Below, piece after piece: positions 14,005 through 23,399 of a stretch of DNA of 33,425 bases; within the stretch, counting starts at the first letter, position 1; the number at the start of each line of letters is the position of its first letter. Location: positions 1 through 33,425 of the forward strand of contig JAEENG010000028.1 in assembly GCA_016283615.1 (NCBI GenBank), read 5' to 3'. The position numbers and the translations under genes were made by a program. Below the pieces are notes generated by a model. That model was not told the origin of the DNA and made no database searches. It saw nothing but the letters and a program-made list of their open reading frames with translations. Source of the stretch: Treponema sp. (GTDB lineage Bacteria > Spirochaetota > Spirochaetia > Treponematales > Treponemataceae).

Positions 14005-14538
14005 ATGAAAGCTTTTGGTGGAAATGTACTCTTCCTGGATCGCTCAGACATCAACACAGATGAAATTATTCCTGCTAAGTATCTTACTGAGATTTCTAAG
14101 CAGGCTCTCAAGCCATATCTTCTTGAAGATTTGAAACTTGACGGTTTTGATGCAAGACGAGATGTTCCTGGAAAGAAAGTGATTATCACAAGAGAGAATT
14201 TTGGATGCGGTTCAAGCCGTGAACACGCTCCATGGGCTTTGGAAGTAAACGACATTTATGTTGTAATCGCACCAAACTTTGCCCGCATTTTCCGTCAGAA
14301 TATGTATAACTGCGGTCTTCTTGCACTTGATATGCCTAAGAAAGACATCGATGACATGTTCCGTTCTTTTGGTGACAAGGACTGCGAATGTAAAATTGAA
14401 CAGAAAGAAGACGGCACATGGAAAGTAAAACTCATTGCAGGTTCACTTTCTAAAAGTTACCCTTTCAAACTTGAAGGATTTGAAAAAGCCCTCATCGAAA
14501 ACGAAGGCTGGATCGGCTACGCAGAAAGCAAATACTAA
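14005..14538 (+). CDS. leuD: 3-isopropylmalate dehydratase small subunit
   Basis: Swivel-domain partner of LeuC. The 177 residues include DINTDEIIPAKYL (15-27), the active-site loop ENFGCGSSREHAPWAL (64-79), and IAPNFARIFRQNMYNCGLL. Size is typical of the small subunit that pairs with LeuC2-type proteins. It is co-transcribed with leuC and followed by a strong terminator. Confidence 0.9.
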   Translation: MKAFGGNVLFLDRSDINTDEIIPAKYLTEISKQALKPYLLEDLKLDGFDARRDVPGKKVIITRENFGCGSSREHAPWALEVNDIYVVIAPNFARIFRQNMYNCGLLALDMPKKDIDDMFRSFGDKDCECKIEQKEDGTWKVKLIAGSLSKSYPFKLEGFEKALIENEGWIGYAESKY

Positions 14539-14562
14539 TCTGTAAACCGCAAAACCGATAGA

Positions 14563-14605
14563 CAAAAAAACACTTTTCACAGATTTGTGAAAAGTGTTTT
14601 TTTTT
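14563..14605 (+). terminator. Strong intrinsic terminator after leuD
   Basis: AACACTTTTCACA (14569-14581) pairs perfectly with TGTGAAAAGTGTT (14586-14598) around a GATT loop, followed by nine T. The A run before the stem makes it usable from the minus strand too, for the convergent ATPase gene. Confidence 0.92.
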
Positions 14606-14664
14606 GTTTAAAGAAGCGTTCCCCTACTTCTGATGTACCGAAGCCAGTCAAACAAAATGTAAGA

Positions 14665-15810
14665 TTAAGATTGTTTAATCCCGCAATACGGCATGAGGCT
14701 TTTTAAAAATCCAAAGCGTACTTCGTTGTTGGGAAACTGTAAGGTATATTTTCCGTTCTTATAATCTTTTATTGTAATGTAGCCGCTTTGATAAAGCATT
14801 GGAATTGCGTCAGTTGCAGTTTCTGTCGGAGCATCAAACATTTCTTGCGTTGCGGCAAACCCCTCGTCAAAATCCTTAGGCTCCATATCGTACTTGCTTA
14901 TAAGTTTTGTTAAGATTGTTGGAGTGCCGGTTGCAAACCAGTAATTAGAAAGACTTTTGTCTGCAAGGGAATTTATGAGGCTGAACGGATTGTAGACATC
15001 TGGTGAGTTTTCACTAAAATGGTAGCCATCGTACTGGGCTTTGAGAGCTTCACATGCTTCTTCATAAGTAAGCTTTTGTTTTTCTGCAAGAGCCTGGATT
15101 TCCGGCTTCATCTGGGTAAAAAGTTCTTCTTCTGTAATTCCGCAGATAGAAGAAAATTCATCGTCCATCGTGATAACTTTCAGGTTATTTAACTCACTAG
15201 AAAAATTCTGCTGGCTGAACTTACTGATTCCCGTTAAAAACACAAAACGGATTATTCCGCTGAGGTCTTTTAAAGGACAAAAGAATTTCCGCATTTCCTG
15301 CTTAAGTGTGTTTTGAAGTTCCGGGTTATCCATGCTGTCTAAAAGAGGGGCATCGTATTCATCAACAAGAACTACCGGCTGCATGCCGGTTTTGGCGTGA
15401 ATTTCTTTTATTATTGTGGCAAAGCGGACGCCCGGGGCTTCGCTGTTTTTTGTAATGTCGTACTTTTTTTCCCACTCACAAAGCTGTGAATTCAGGACAA
15501 TCTGTAGAGTCCTAAAATCAACATATTTATTTATTGCAAAACTAATGTGCAAGACCGGATACTTTTTCCACTCGGTTTCGAGTTTTTCAATTGCAAGACC
15601 TGTAAACAAATCCTTGCGGCCTTCAAAGTAGCATTTGAGAGTGCTTACAAGAAGCGACTTTCCAAAACGGCGGGGACGGCTTAAAAAATAATAGTCGTCC
15701 GTGTGAGTCATTTTATAAACGAGGTCTGTCTTGTCTACATAATACTTACCGTCATTGCGCAGGCGCTCAAAGTCCTGCACGCCGATAGGAAAACGCTTTA
15801 ATTCCTGCAT
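14665..15810 (-). CDS. AAA-ATPase-like protein lacking the C-terminal nuclease domain
   Basis: 381 residues of the predicted AAA-ATPase family common in Bacteroidetes and treponemes. The signature N terminus is present (FPIGVQDFERLRNDGKYYVD), with the P-loop-like SRPRRFGKSLLVST and the Walker B-like VVLVDEYDAPL. Full-length members have about 520 residues, with a PD-(D/E)XK nuclease-like domain after the PNNEVR segment; here the protein stops about 17 residues after that point. The role of the family is unknown. A TGCTATTAT extended -10 box lies seven bases before ATG, with no ribosome-binding site. Confidence 0.8.
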   Translation of the reverse strand: MQELKRFPIGVQDFERLRNDGKYYVDKTDLVYKMTHTDDYYFLSRPRRFGKSLLVSTLKCYFEGRKDLFTGLAIEKLETEWKKYPVLHISFAINKYVDFRTLQIVLNSQLCEWEKKYDITKNSEAPGVRFATIIKEIHAKTGMQPVVLVDEYDAPLLDSMDNPELQNTLKQEMRKFFCPLKDLSGIIRFVFLTGISKFSQQNFSSELNNLKVITMDDEFSSICGITEEELFTQMKPEIQALAEKQKLTYEEACEALKAQYDGYHFSENSPDVYNPFSLINSLADKSLSNYWFATGTPTILTKLISKYDMEPKDFDEGFAATQEMFDAPTETATDAIPMLYQSGYITIKDYKNGKYTLQFPNNEVRFGFLKSLMPYCGIKQS

Positions 15811-15817
15811 ATCAAAA

Positions 15818-15826
15818 ATAATAGCA
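15818..15826 (-). promoter_or_regulatory. Extended -10 promoter directly before the AAA-ATPase ATG
   Basis: On the minus strand TGCTATTAT (15826-15818) is an extended -10 element. Only seven bases separate it from the ATG at 15810, and no Shine-Dalgarno sequence is present, so a leaderless transcript is likely if this promoter is used. Confidence 0.45.
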
Positions 15827-15872
15827 TAGATTGAGTTTTTTTGCTACGCTAGTTTTTTTACATTACTTTGGG

Positions 15873-17639
15873 TCAGGGAAAAGTTACATCATAATAATAG
15901 CCTTCTGGAATGGAGTCAGGGTCAAGTCCTCCACCACCGCCAAAAATATCTTCTTTAAGAGGAATCAGTTTATCATCTTTTTGTTTTGGAATTAAAAACC
16001 AATGTTCTCCACCATATGTAACTCCATAACATTTTTTAGGACCATTTTCAAATTCACTCAAAGAAATCCGATAAGATAAAAAAAGATGTTTCCAATAGGT
16101 ATTCATCGGGTCAGTAAAAGGTTGACCGAGTTGAAAAAAAGAGGATTCGGATTCATCAATATCCCAAGCTTGCCAAATATCGCACTCGATTTCATCTAAA
16201 AAAACACTAGCTCCTATACCATAGTTAAATGAACCGTAAGGATAACCAGGAATCCATAATAATTCCTCATCGTAGAGATCTCTTACAGTTGTTTCACTTG
16301 CACTTAAACCTACATAACAATCAATTACATCGGTTGTTGTATAATAAATTTCATAACCAAAATACATCGAAGGTACTGTTAACACAGAGAAATTAGTATC
16401 ACTTGTAATGAAGTTATCATCAACTATACTTTTATCACCAAAAATGAAAATTTGAAAGTTCTTGTCATAATAATAACCCCAACCATAATCACCAATCTCG
16501 TAATCGCTGATTCCAATATCATCAAAAACCGATTTTACAAGTTCACTTGCATTTAATGAATCTCCTAAGTGAGCTTTAAAAGTCCAAGTCTTTTCGACAT
16601 TATTACGCAATGTTCCAATTATATAAGAAGTACTTTCTCCAATAAAAGTCACCTTAAAAATTAAAGATTCAATGACTGCTGTAAAAACAACATCGTCAGT
16701 TATTACATAACCAGGACCGACAGTAGAATCATCTGTCTTCCATTCAATAAAACGATAGTCATCATTGGACAAGTCCGGGAAATATGTTTTGTCAAGAATT
16801 GTATTATATTCAACTTTTACAGGCTCGGGAGAAAGGCCATAATCGTCTTTATATGTAATCGTATACTCATTTATTTTCCATTTGGCATAAAGAGTCACAT
16901 TGCCTTTATTATCGTTGGTGTTCCAACAGTCAATCTGTTCATCATAATTCGGATTGTTGTACCAGCCTAAAAATGTATAGCCGGTTCTTACTGGAGTGTT
17001 AAAACTATTATTAACCGAATCAATATCGTAATATTCTAGAGTGTTTAATGCACCACCGGTATAATTGTCGTCAAAAGTAATTTTATAGCCCCACCTGGCA
17101 TAAAGCACTTTGCCATAGGCGTAATCATCATCCAGTGAAGTAACTTTTTTTCCTGAGAAATCAGCCTCATAATAAAAGCCTTCAAAATTATACGGCTCAA
17201 AAACAGGCTCTTCCAATTCAACAGGAGTGCCGTAACTATAAATTGAAGGTGCGCTCTCAGGCAGAATTCCCCCATTTAATACATAAAGAATAACTACCCG
17301 GGCATTTTTGCCGTTTGTTCCGTTCGAGCCATCAGTTCCGTTTGTACCATCAGTTCCGTTTTGCCCGTCAAGGCCATCTGCTCCATTTTTGCCGGCAGCA
17401 GTTAACAATGTCCATTTTTCACCGTCGTAAATATATGAACATCCATCAGTTGTATTATAATAGGCCCAAAGATACTGGGGATTTTCTATTTCATCTGCAC
17501 TGGCAAAAGAACCTTTCCAGACAATACTGGTGTGTTCCGACTCTGATTGAATATATTTTGTTACTTCTGTCTTGCAGCTTAAACAAAAAAATATACAGAT
17601 GAAAAAACAAACGCACAACTTTTTTAATTCTTTAATCAT
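15873..17639 (-). CDS. Surface lipoprotein with collagen-like stretch and InlB-type repeats
   Basis: 588 residues from the chosen ATG; an ATG five codons upstream is also possible, but the inner start has GGGGA nearby and gives a clean signal peptide. The signal ends in a relaxed spirochaetal lipobox (FFCLSCK), with the lipid-bearing Cys at residue 22. Residues about 83-112 are ten perfect Gly-X-Y triplets rich in Asn and Asp (GADGLDGQNGTDGTNG). Next come InlB B-repeat/Flg_new-like units (GYTFLGWYNN and LYAKWKINEYTITY) up to about 300. The C-terminal 280 residues are Tyr-rich and not recognised. It lies closely behind the giant lipoprotein gene, suggesting one surface complex. Confidence 0.75.
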   Translation of the reverse strand: MIKELKKLCVCFFICIFFCLSCKTEVTKYIQSESEHTSIVWKGSFASADEIENPQYLWAYYNTTDGCSYIYDGEKWTLLTAAGKNGADGLDGQNGTDGTNGTDGSNGTNGKNARVVILYVLNGGILPESAPSIYSYGTPVELEEPVFEPYNFEGFYYEADFSGKKVTSLDDDYAYGKVLYARWGYKITFDDNYTGGALNTLEYYDIDSVNNSFNTPVRTGYTFLGWYNNPNYDEQIDCWNTNDNKGNVTLYAKWKINEYTITYKDDYGLSPEPVKVEYNTILDKTYFPDLSNDDYRFIEWKTDDSTVGPGYVITDDVVFTAVIESLIFKVTFIGESTSYIIGTLRNNVEKTWTFKAHLGDSLNASELVKSVFDDIGISDYEIGDYGWGYYYDKNFQIFIFGDKSIVDDNFITSDTNFSVLTVPSMYFGYEIYYTTTDVIDCYVGLSASETTVRDLYDEELLWIPGYPYGSFNYGIGASVFLDEIECDIWQAWDIDESESSFFQLGQPFTDPMNTYWKHLFLSYRISLSEFENGPKKCYGVTYGGEHWFLIPKQKDDKLIPLKEDIFGGGGGLDPDSIPEGYYYDVTFP

Positions 17640-17674
17640 TATCTTAGTCCCCATCTAGGGTAAGTCATCAACAA

Positions 17675-20600
17675 TTATGGATGAGTCCATGATGTGTTTG
17701 CATTTTGATATGAACTACTAGAATAGTAATAATCTTCTGTGTAAACTGTTACTGTAATATTAACAAAATTCCCACATTTATCTTGTGCTGTAAAATAATA
17801 ATCAGTTCCATTTGCAGAACCATCCAATGTTAAAGTGCTTCCATTAGTGTAAGGCGTAGAACGACTTGCACAAGTTGGAGCATTACTATTATAATTTACT
17901 CCACTGTTTCTTGGACAGTATGCACTTGTCCAATTCGGATTCAATCCTGATTCCAAATCTTCAAATGTTAAAGCAAAACTTGCTTGAGTAAGATTACTAC
18001 CTTGTCTCATATAAACACCAAAAGATGAATAATCATTATTATTCAGACATCTCACTCTTACGTTACTAATATCCTTCGATTCCAGTTTCTTTACATGAGG
18101 TGTTTTTCCATCTACTGGATACTCACTATTAGTAACAGTTTTGCGTCCCACATTACCTAACTGGTCTGTAACTGTTATTGTAAGTCCCTGATCTGTTAAA
18201 GAAGCTGCAGTATATGCCCACTTATCTGCATTTGTAAGAGTACCACTCACAACTCCACTTGGAATTTTGTTGAAACTCTGACCTGTAAGAGTTATTCCAT
18301 TTTCTTTTATACCGCACCCCGTTTCTGTTATCCTAAAAATAATAGAAGCTGTTCCAGAAGCATAATTTGTATTTACACCATCTGTTACTCTTAAATTAAC
18401 ATTTTTCTGATAAAGTTGACCATAATCTGAAAGTTGTGTAGTTCCATCTGATATACCATATTTATCAATCACAGTTTCAGTGCCGACACTATATAACGTT
18501 ATATGGTAAGGTACAATATTTACAATTTCGATTGTAGGAGCAGTTGTATCTTCGTTTAATGAAAATGTTACAGTTTTTTGATTTCCGATTATATCATAAG
18601 TTGTAAACTCATAAGTACCTGTAGAACTTAATTCTATAGTATCATCATAAACCCAATATAAAACAGAATCTTTTGTATATTTACATTTACTAAAACCAAT
18701 TCCATTATTAGTTCCATCCTCATCTGCAAAATCCTTAAAAGAAACGTAGACAGGATCATTAGTAAGGTACCGTACATAATAATTACCATTTTCATTCTTT
18801 CTTGCATTGTCAGAAATCTTTATTTCAGGCCCCACATTGTCTGTAATAACAGAAATATAAAAAGTTGAATAATTACCTAATATATCGTATATCTTATATT
18901 TGTCGCCATTACATGCATTCAGAATAGAATCATAATAGGAACCAGAGTAATAATATTTTCTATTACTATAAACTGAGCCATGGTTTCCATTTGCTGTAAT
19001 ACAGTAAGCATAATTGTAAATGGTTCTGTAACCTGAAGAATATCCCGTTCCCTTAAGTTCATTATTTTCGTTAATAGCTCCTGTTATGCTTCCATATGGA
19101 AGTGGAATATAAAGGGAAGTATTATCTCGTATTACTAAAGTTATATCATAAGCATTTTCTTCACCTTCATGTGCTTTATATGTTATTTTAGTCGTTCCAT
19201 TAAAATATTCTTTAGGTTTAGGAGGAACAGAATCAAGACAGATGCTTGTAGTTGCAGAAGAAGAACATAAATTATTTAAAACAGTTAAATTTAAAACATT
19301 TGCAGAAGCTATTCGGTCACTATAATTGCATTGTTTAAATTTTTCTTTATCCATCATACATCGTACTTCGCAATAAATAACTCCCTGGATTGTGTTTTTT
19401 GGAATATCAAGATAATTTTTTGTACTTGAAGAACTATTATTTTCATCTAGCAAAACAGAATAAGTTGTTGAATACTCAGAATTTTCTTCTGTTGCTTCAT
19501 ACACAGTATAAGATAGAACTTTTATAGAATCATCAAATACTATACCGTTTTCGCCAAAATAAGCATCTGGATCAGAGCTTGATGATTTTGCGTAAAAAGT
19601 AAATGTAACATCACCATTAGTTAAACCGCTAAAGTTTTCAAATGTACAAGTATATTTTGATGCGTCGCTTCTTTGTCCATTAGAACCAGCGTATAATTGC
19701 ATTGTTTTTGAATCACTTATCTTTCCTTCAGAAGTATCCCAAACTTTTAAACCAGAAATAACAGGCGAATACAAAGTTTTATTCTTAAAATTCAAAGTTT
19801 TACAGCTTGAATTTCCTGCATTATCAAAAACTGTAAACGTATAAGTTTTATTAATATCAACTGTAATCTCATCATTCCAATAATCAGCCACATCATCAAC
19901 TGTTACACTCTTACTTGCAACACCGCTCAGTGAATCACTAATTTCAATTTTAATTTGTTGTGCAATATCTGTAAAAATAATTACAGTGTCCCCTTCATCT
20001 GAAATAACAGCAGTCTCACTTTCGCAGGCAACATTAATAACCGGAGCCGTAGCATCTACATAAACCGGCTGGCTTGAAAGGCACTCTCCTGCACTTTCAT
20101 TTCCTAAATCATCGCGGAAGTAAAACCATGGATAATAGGTTTGTGTAGTACTCAAATCTGAAATAGTAAGAGTTAGCCCGGTATCAGAATTGGCATTGCA
20201 ATATTCAGAAGAAACGGAGTGAGTATCTTCTGTAGAAGAGGTAGAAAAACTTATTTTCCAGTCGACTGTTTTACTTGCGGTCTGCAAAGAGTTCCCATTT
20301 ACACTGAAAAGTCCTTCATCAATAATTGTTTTCTTAGGAACAAAAGTGATTTCTTCTTTTCCAGCCGTTGCATATCTGCCGTTTACGGTTCCTTCCGAAA
20401 CTACAAAGCCGCCGTTTACACTTATATTATTCAGGTTTGTACTAAAACAAGGTGATGTTGTATCGCGGACAAAATAGAAGGTTGCAGGAACATCACTATA
20501 GTTTTCAAGGGCATCAACTGCTGTAAGTGTTATCTGATAAATACCGTCCGTTGAATATTTTGCAAAAAGTTCATCTAATAAAATAACTTTGTTTTCAACA

Positions 20601-21826
20601 CCACTCTCATTGCCGTCAATTTCTGTGGCCACTTCAAAATCATTTTTAGAACAGCCCAAAACATCATTCCATTCACCATTTTTATTGAAGAACTGAGTTG
20701 CCGTTGCAAGAACTGTACCATTTGGAAGTTTAGCACCTTTATCTGCATACATAAGCCGCTGAATAACTTCATATCGCAAAACTCCGGTGTCTCCTGTTAA
20801 CGAGTCATCTGCTGTAATACTGTATTTAAAAGAATTGTAATCAGCTGCTACACGATAATTCTGAAAATCTGCCCAGTCATTCCAAGTTTTTTGCTCCAAT
20901 GTTTTTTCAGAAGTTCCATTCGTTAATGCTAAAGCAGAGGATTTGATTGCAGGGCCTTTCACATCTGCTGTAGTTCCTGTGACAAAGGTCCATGCGAATG
21001 TGGTATCAAGTACAGCCCCTCCTTCGGAAGTATCTGCAGAAAGATTTGCCCCAAGTTCTACCGTTATATAAGAGGCAGCAGGGAGCCACTTTGTAGAATC
21101 AAGTTTATTTTTGAAAGGAATTACAATCTGTGTTCCATTTTTTTTAAGCACAGTATTTGGTGCATCAAAATAATCGGTTATATCACCATTTGAATCAGAT
21201 TCGCCATCATCATTTGATTTTGAATAAATGACTTTAAAGTTTTTAAAACCTGTTACATTGCCGTTTTCATCTTTTTTCAAAATAGAAGATAAATCCATTT
21301 TTTTATTAAAAGTAACTTTTAGAGGTGTTGTTATGCTTACATCTTTTTCTGCAGCAAGAGGTTCTGTAAGTGTAACTGCCGGTTTACTGCCGCAAAGAGG
21401 AACAATGTAAATGTTTTCAATTTTCTTTTTTATAGTTACTGAACATTTAAGACTTTTGCCAGGACCTTTTCCGTCCTCATCTGAAAATTCAATATATTCA
21501 TCTGATAAAGGAGTATCTGTAATGGAAGTAAAATTCGAATAAGCTGCCCATCCGCCAAAGGTATATGCATCATCTACCACAAAGTTTACCGTAAATGGAT
21601 AACCTATTTTTGCAGTTACTACGCTACCTGTTGTTACCTGCCCCTGCAGATTGTTCAGTGGAGAAACGGTAACAGTAATATTTGACGAATTTGCATAAGC
21701 AATTGCATCTTCAATTTCTTTTTTGACCTGAGATTCGGTAATAAAGTTATCGCAGGCTAGAAAGCCCAGGGAAAGAAGCCCGAGAAAAACAACTTTGATT
21801 AATGAATTACTTTTTGTTAAACGCAT
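17675..21826 (-). CDS. Giant multi-Ig-like surface lipoprotein
   Basis: 1383 residues. The N-terminal signal ends SLGFLACDN, giving a lipid attachment Cys at 25. A Big_5/SbsA-like Ig domain fits residues 149-285 (TLTEPLAAEKDVSITTPLKV). The rest reads as a chain of Ig-like beta-sandwich units whose starts are marked by D-(T/A)-T-(A/S)-P phrases (RDTTSPCFS, VDATAPVIN, EDTTAPTIE) and by YTFTVFDNAGN/EFTTYDIIGN-like phrases. Very rich in Ser, Thr, Tyr and Asn with scattered Cys. This architecture fits an adhesin or surface spacer; ligand unknown. AGGGG lies seven bases before ATG. Confidence 0.8.
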   Translation of the reverse strand: MRLTKSNSLIKVVFLGLLSLGFLACDNFITESQVKKEIEDAIAYANSSNITVTVSPLNNLQGQVTTGSVVTAKIGYPFTVNFVVDDAYTFGGWAAYSNFTSITDTPLSDEYIEFSDEDGKGPGKSLKCSVTIKKKIENIYIVPLCGSKPAVTLTEPLAAEKDVSITTPLKVTFNKKMDLSSILKKDENGNVTGFKNFKVIYSKSNDDGESDSNGDITDYFDAPNTVLKKNGTQIVIPFKNKLDSTKWLPAASYITVELGANLSADTSEGGAVLDTTFAWTFVTGTTADVKGPAIKSSALALTNGTSEKTLEQKTWNDWADFQNYRVAADYNSFKYSITADDSLTGDTGVLRYEVIQRLMYADKGAKLPNGTVLATATQFFNKNGEWNDVLGCSKNDFEVATEIDGNESGVENKVILLDELFAKYSTDGIYQITLTAVDALENYSDVPATFYFVRDTTSPCFSTNLNNISVNGGFVVSEGTVNGRYATAGKEEITFVPKKTIIDEGLFSVNGNSLQTASKTVDWKISFSTSSTEDTHSVSSEYCNANSDTGLTLTISDLSTTQTYYPWFYFRDDLGNESAGECLSSQPVYVDATAPVINVACESETAVISDEGDTVIIFTDIAQQIKIEISDSLSGVASKSVTVDDVADYWNDEITVDINKTYTFTVFDNAGNSSCKTLNFKNKTLYSPVISGLKVWDTSEGKISDSKTMQLYAGSNGQRSDASKYTCTFENFSGLTNGDVTFTFYAKSSSSDPDAYFGENGIVFDDSIKVLSYTVYEATEENSEYSTTYSVLLDENNSSSSTKNYLDIPKNTIQGVIYCEVRCMMDKEKFKQCNYSDRIASANVLNLTVLNNLCSSSATTSICLDSVPPKPKEYFNGTTKITYKAHEGEENAYDITLVIRDNTSLYIPLPYGSITGAINENNELKGTGYSSGYRTIYNYAYCITANGNHGSVYSNRKYYYSGSYYDSILNACNGDKYKIYDILGNYSTFYISVITDNVGPEIKISDNARKNENGNYYVRYLTNDPVYVSFKDFADEDGTNNGIGFSKCKYTKDSVLYWVYDDTIELSSTGTYEFTTYDIIGNQKTVTFSLNEDTTAPTIEIVNIVPYHITLYSVGTETVIDKYGISDGTTQLSDYGQLYQKNVNLRVTDGVNTNYASGTASIIFRITETGCGIKENGITLTGQSFNKIPSGVVSGTLTNADKWAYTAASLTDQGLTITVTDQLGNVGRKTVTNSEYPVDGKTPHVKKLESKDISNVRVRCLNNNDYSSFGVYMRQGSNLTQASFALTFEDLESGLNPNWTSAYCPRNSGVNYNSNAPTCASRSTPYTNGSTLTLDGSANGTDYYFTAQDKCGNFVNITVTVYTEDYYYSSSSYQNANTSWTHP

Positions 21827-21858
21827 ATAAATACCCCTGTTGTCTGATATATCAACAA

Positions 21859-21887
21859 ATTATAATACACAATAAGGATATTTTAAA
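21859..21887 (-). promoter_or_regulatory. Promoter of the lipoprotein pair
   Basis: On the minus strand TATAAT (21864-21859) with TTTAAA (21887-21882) at 17-base spacing. Just downstream, around 21845-21854, is the palindrome TGATATATCA flanked by TTGT and ACAA, at about the transcription start, a possible operator. Confidence 0.5.
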
Positions 21888-21974
21888 CTTGTAAAGTTTA
21901 TAAATGAGAAAAATTATATTTGTTTTCAGCTGACAGAAAAACTGTGCCGGGGGCGGTATTCCGTTTTTTTATCT

Positions 21975-22502
21975 TTATTTTACCAGGCCGCGCTTTTTAA
22001 GTTCATCAATGATGATATCTACTATCTGGTCAGGATTGTATTTTGAAGTGTCGATTTTTAGGTCGGCAAAGTCGTAGTCTGTGTTGTCGATATTGTAAAG
22101 TTTTTTGTAGCGTCCTGAGTCTTCCCTGTCGCGCATCTGTGTAAACTCCTTAATCTGTTCAAGGTCCCCGCCTTCACGGTTAAAAATGCGGCTTGCACGG
22201 ACTTCGTCGCTTGCTATCAGGTAAACCTTTAAATCGGCCTCCTTGAGCATCCAGATGGCAAGACGGCTGCCCAGAACGCAGGATTCTGCCATTGCAAGCT
22301 CAACCTGATGTTTGTCTACATAAACATCATAAGAGTCGTCAGTTTTTGCGTTTTCGATTACCTGTGCAAGGGTGAGCCCCTTTTCTGCGGCAAGCTGACG
22401 GAAAGTATAATTAATGAGTGTAATTCCAAGTTTTTTTGCCAGAAGGCCGCTTACTGTTGTGTTTCCGCAGCCTGATTTTCCACTGATTGCAATTCTTAAC
22501 AT
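21975..22502 (-). CDS. cmk: Cytidylate kinase-like protein
   Basis: Predicted (d)CMP kinase supplying CDP/dCDP. The 175-residue protein starts MLRIAISGKSGCGNTTVSGL. The P-loop has Asn where most kinases have Lys (GKSGCGNTT, 8-16), which fits the archaeal-type cytidylate kinases that also replace this Lys. Downstream are ESCVLGSRLAIWML, the lid region (ASRIFNREGGD) and MRDREDSGRYKKLY. Size fits that group rather than the longer E. coli type. It is last in murC-yicC-cmk, 13 bases after yicC. Confidence 0.85.
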   Translation of the reverse strand: MLRIAISGKSGCGNTTVSGLLAKKLGITLINYTFRQLAAEKGLTLAQVIENAKTDDSYDVYVDKHQVELAMAESCVLGSRLAIWMLKEADLKVYLIASDEVRASRIFNREGGDLEQIKEFTQMRDREDSGRYKKLYNIDNTDYDFADLKIDTSKYNPDQIVDIIIDELKKRGLVK

Positions 22503-22515
22503 ATTTTCTCCAAAC

Positions 22516-23385
22516 CTACTCTACATTTTTACTCTGTTCGCGGATATTTTCAAGGGCGTCTTTTGCATTAACAATCATAGCCCCTACTTCCGTAAACTGA
22601 TTTTTACTTCCGATTGTGTTGATTTCGCGGTTTGCTTCCTGACAGATAAAGTCAATTCGCTTTCCGGGAACCGGATTATCGTTGAATTCTTTTCTCAAAG
22701 CCTGCAAATGACTGTGCAGACGGACGATTTCTTCATTAATCGTGTATTTTACAAGCATTGCGGCAACTTCGCCCATAATGCGGTTTTCGTCCACATGGTC
22801 GCCCAAAAGTTCATTAAACCTGGTTGTAATCTGTTCCTTGAACTTCTGTTCCATTTTTGGCTGCCATTCCTTAAAAAAGGCGGCACAGTTATCCAGAACA
22901 TCAAGTTTTGCAAGAAGATCCTTTTTGAGGTTTGCCCCTTCACGCTGCCTGTCACTTATAAACTGTTCCAGAACTGAATTGAATATGGGTTCAATTTTTG
23001 ACCAGTATTTTTCTGCGTCGTATTCGTGGGTGATGTTTAAAACACCGACCTGATTTACTATCAGGGAAAGGGGAATATCATCGGCCTTTTTTCCCAGGGC
23101 AAGTGCCACCTGAGAAATTGCATCAAAATATTCTTTTGCGGCTACGGGGTCCGGATTAACCTTTGCAGTTGAATTCAGATCCTTTACGCGGATATTTACA
23201 TCAACCTTGCCGCGGACAATTTTTTCGCTTACAAGTGCGCGGGCTTTCTGTTCAACCGGATTCAAAAAAGAAGGCAGATTGATATTCGAGTCCAGAAAGC
23301 GGTTGTTTACGGATTTGATTTCTACGCTGATTTGTGTGTTGTCTACAATTTCTTCCCTGTAGGCGTATCCTGTCATGCTGTTCAT
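22516..23385 (-). CDS. YicC/YloC-family endoribonuclease
   Basis: 289 residues, normal for the family. The N terminus MNSMTGYAYREE with ISVEIKSVNNRFLD and the C-terminal IDFICQEANREINTIGSK, followed by VNAKDALENIREQSKNVE, are the hallmark YicC segments. E. coli YicC is an RNase involved in mRNA/sRNA turnover. It starts 14 bases after murC. Confidence 0.92.
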   Translation of the reverse strand: MNSMTGYAYREEIVDNTQISVEIKSVNNRFLDSNINLPSFLNPVEQKARALVSEKIVRGKVDVNIRVKDLNSTAKVNPDPVAAKEYFDAISQVALALGKKADDIPLSLIVNQVGVLNITHEYDAEKYWSKIEPIFNSVLEQFISDRQREGANLKKDLLAKLDVLDNCAAFFKEWQPKMEQKFKEQITTRFNELLGDHVDENRIMGEVAAMLVKYTINEEIVRLHSHLQALRKEFNDNPVPGKRIDFICQEANREINTIGSKNQFTEVGAMIVNAKDALENIREQSKNVE

Positions 23386-23399
23386 TTTGTTTATCTCGC

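Noticed and set aside
16000..21800. Long, repeat-rich lipoprotein frames as phage tail genes
   Set aside because: Clear lipoprotein signal peptides and Ig-like/InlB-like repeats, with no phage gene nearby.
22414..22977. 187-residue plus-strand frame opposite cmk and yicC
   Set aside because: Antisense to two conserved genes; hydrophobic and Phe-rich in the way expected of a reversed coding strand.
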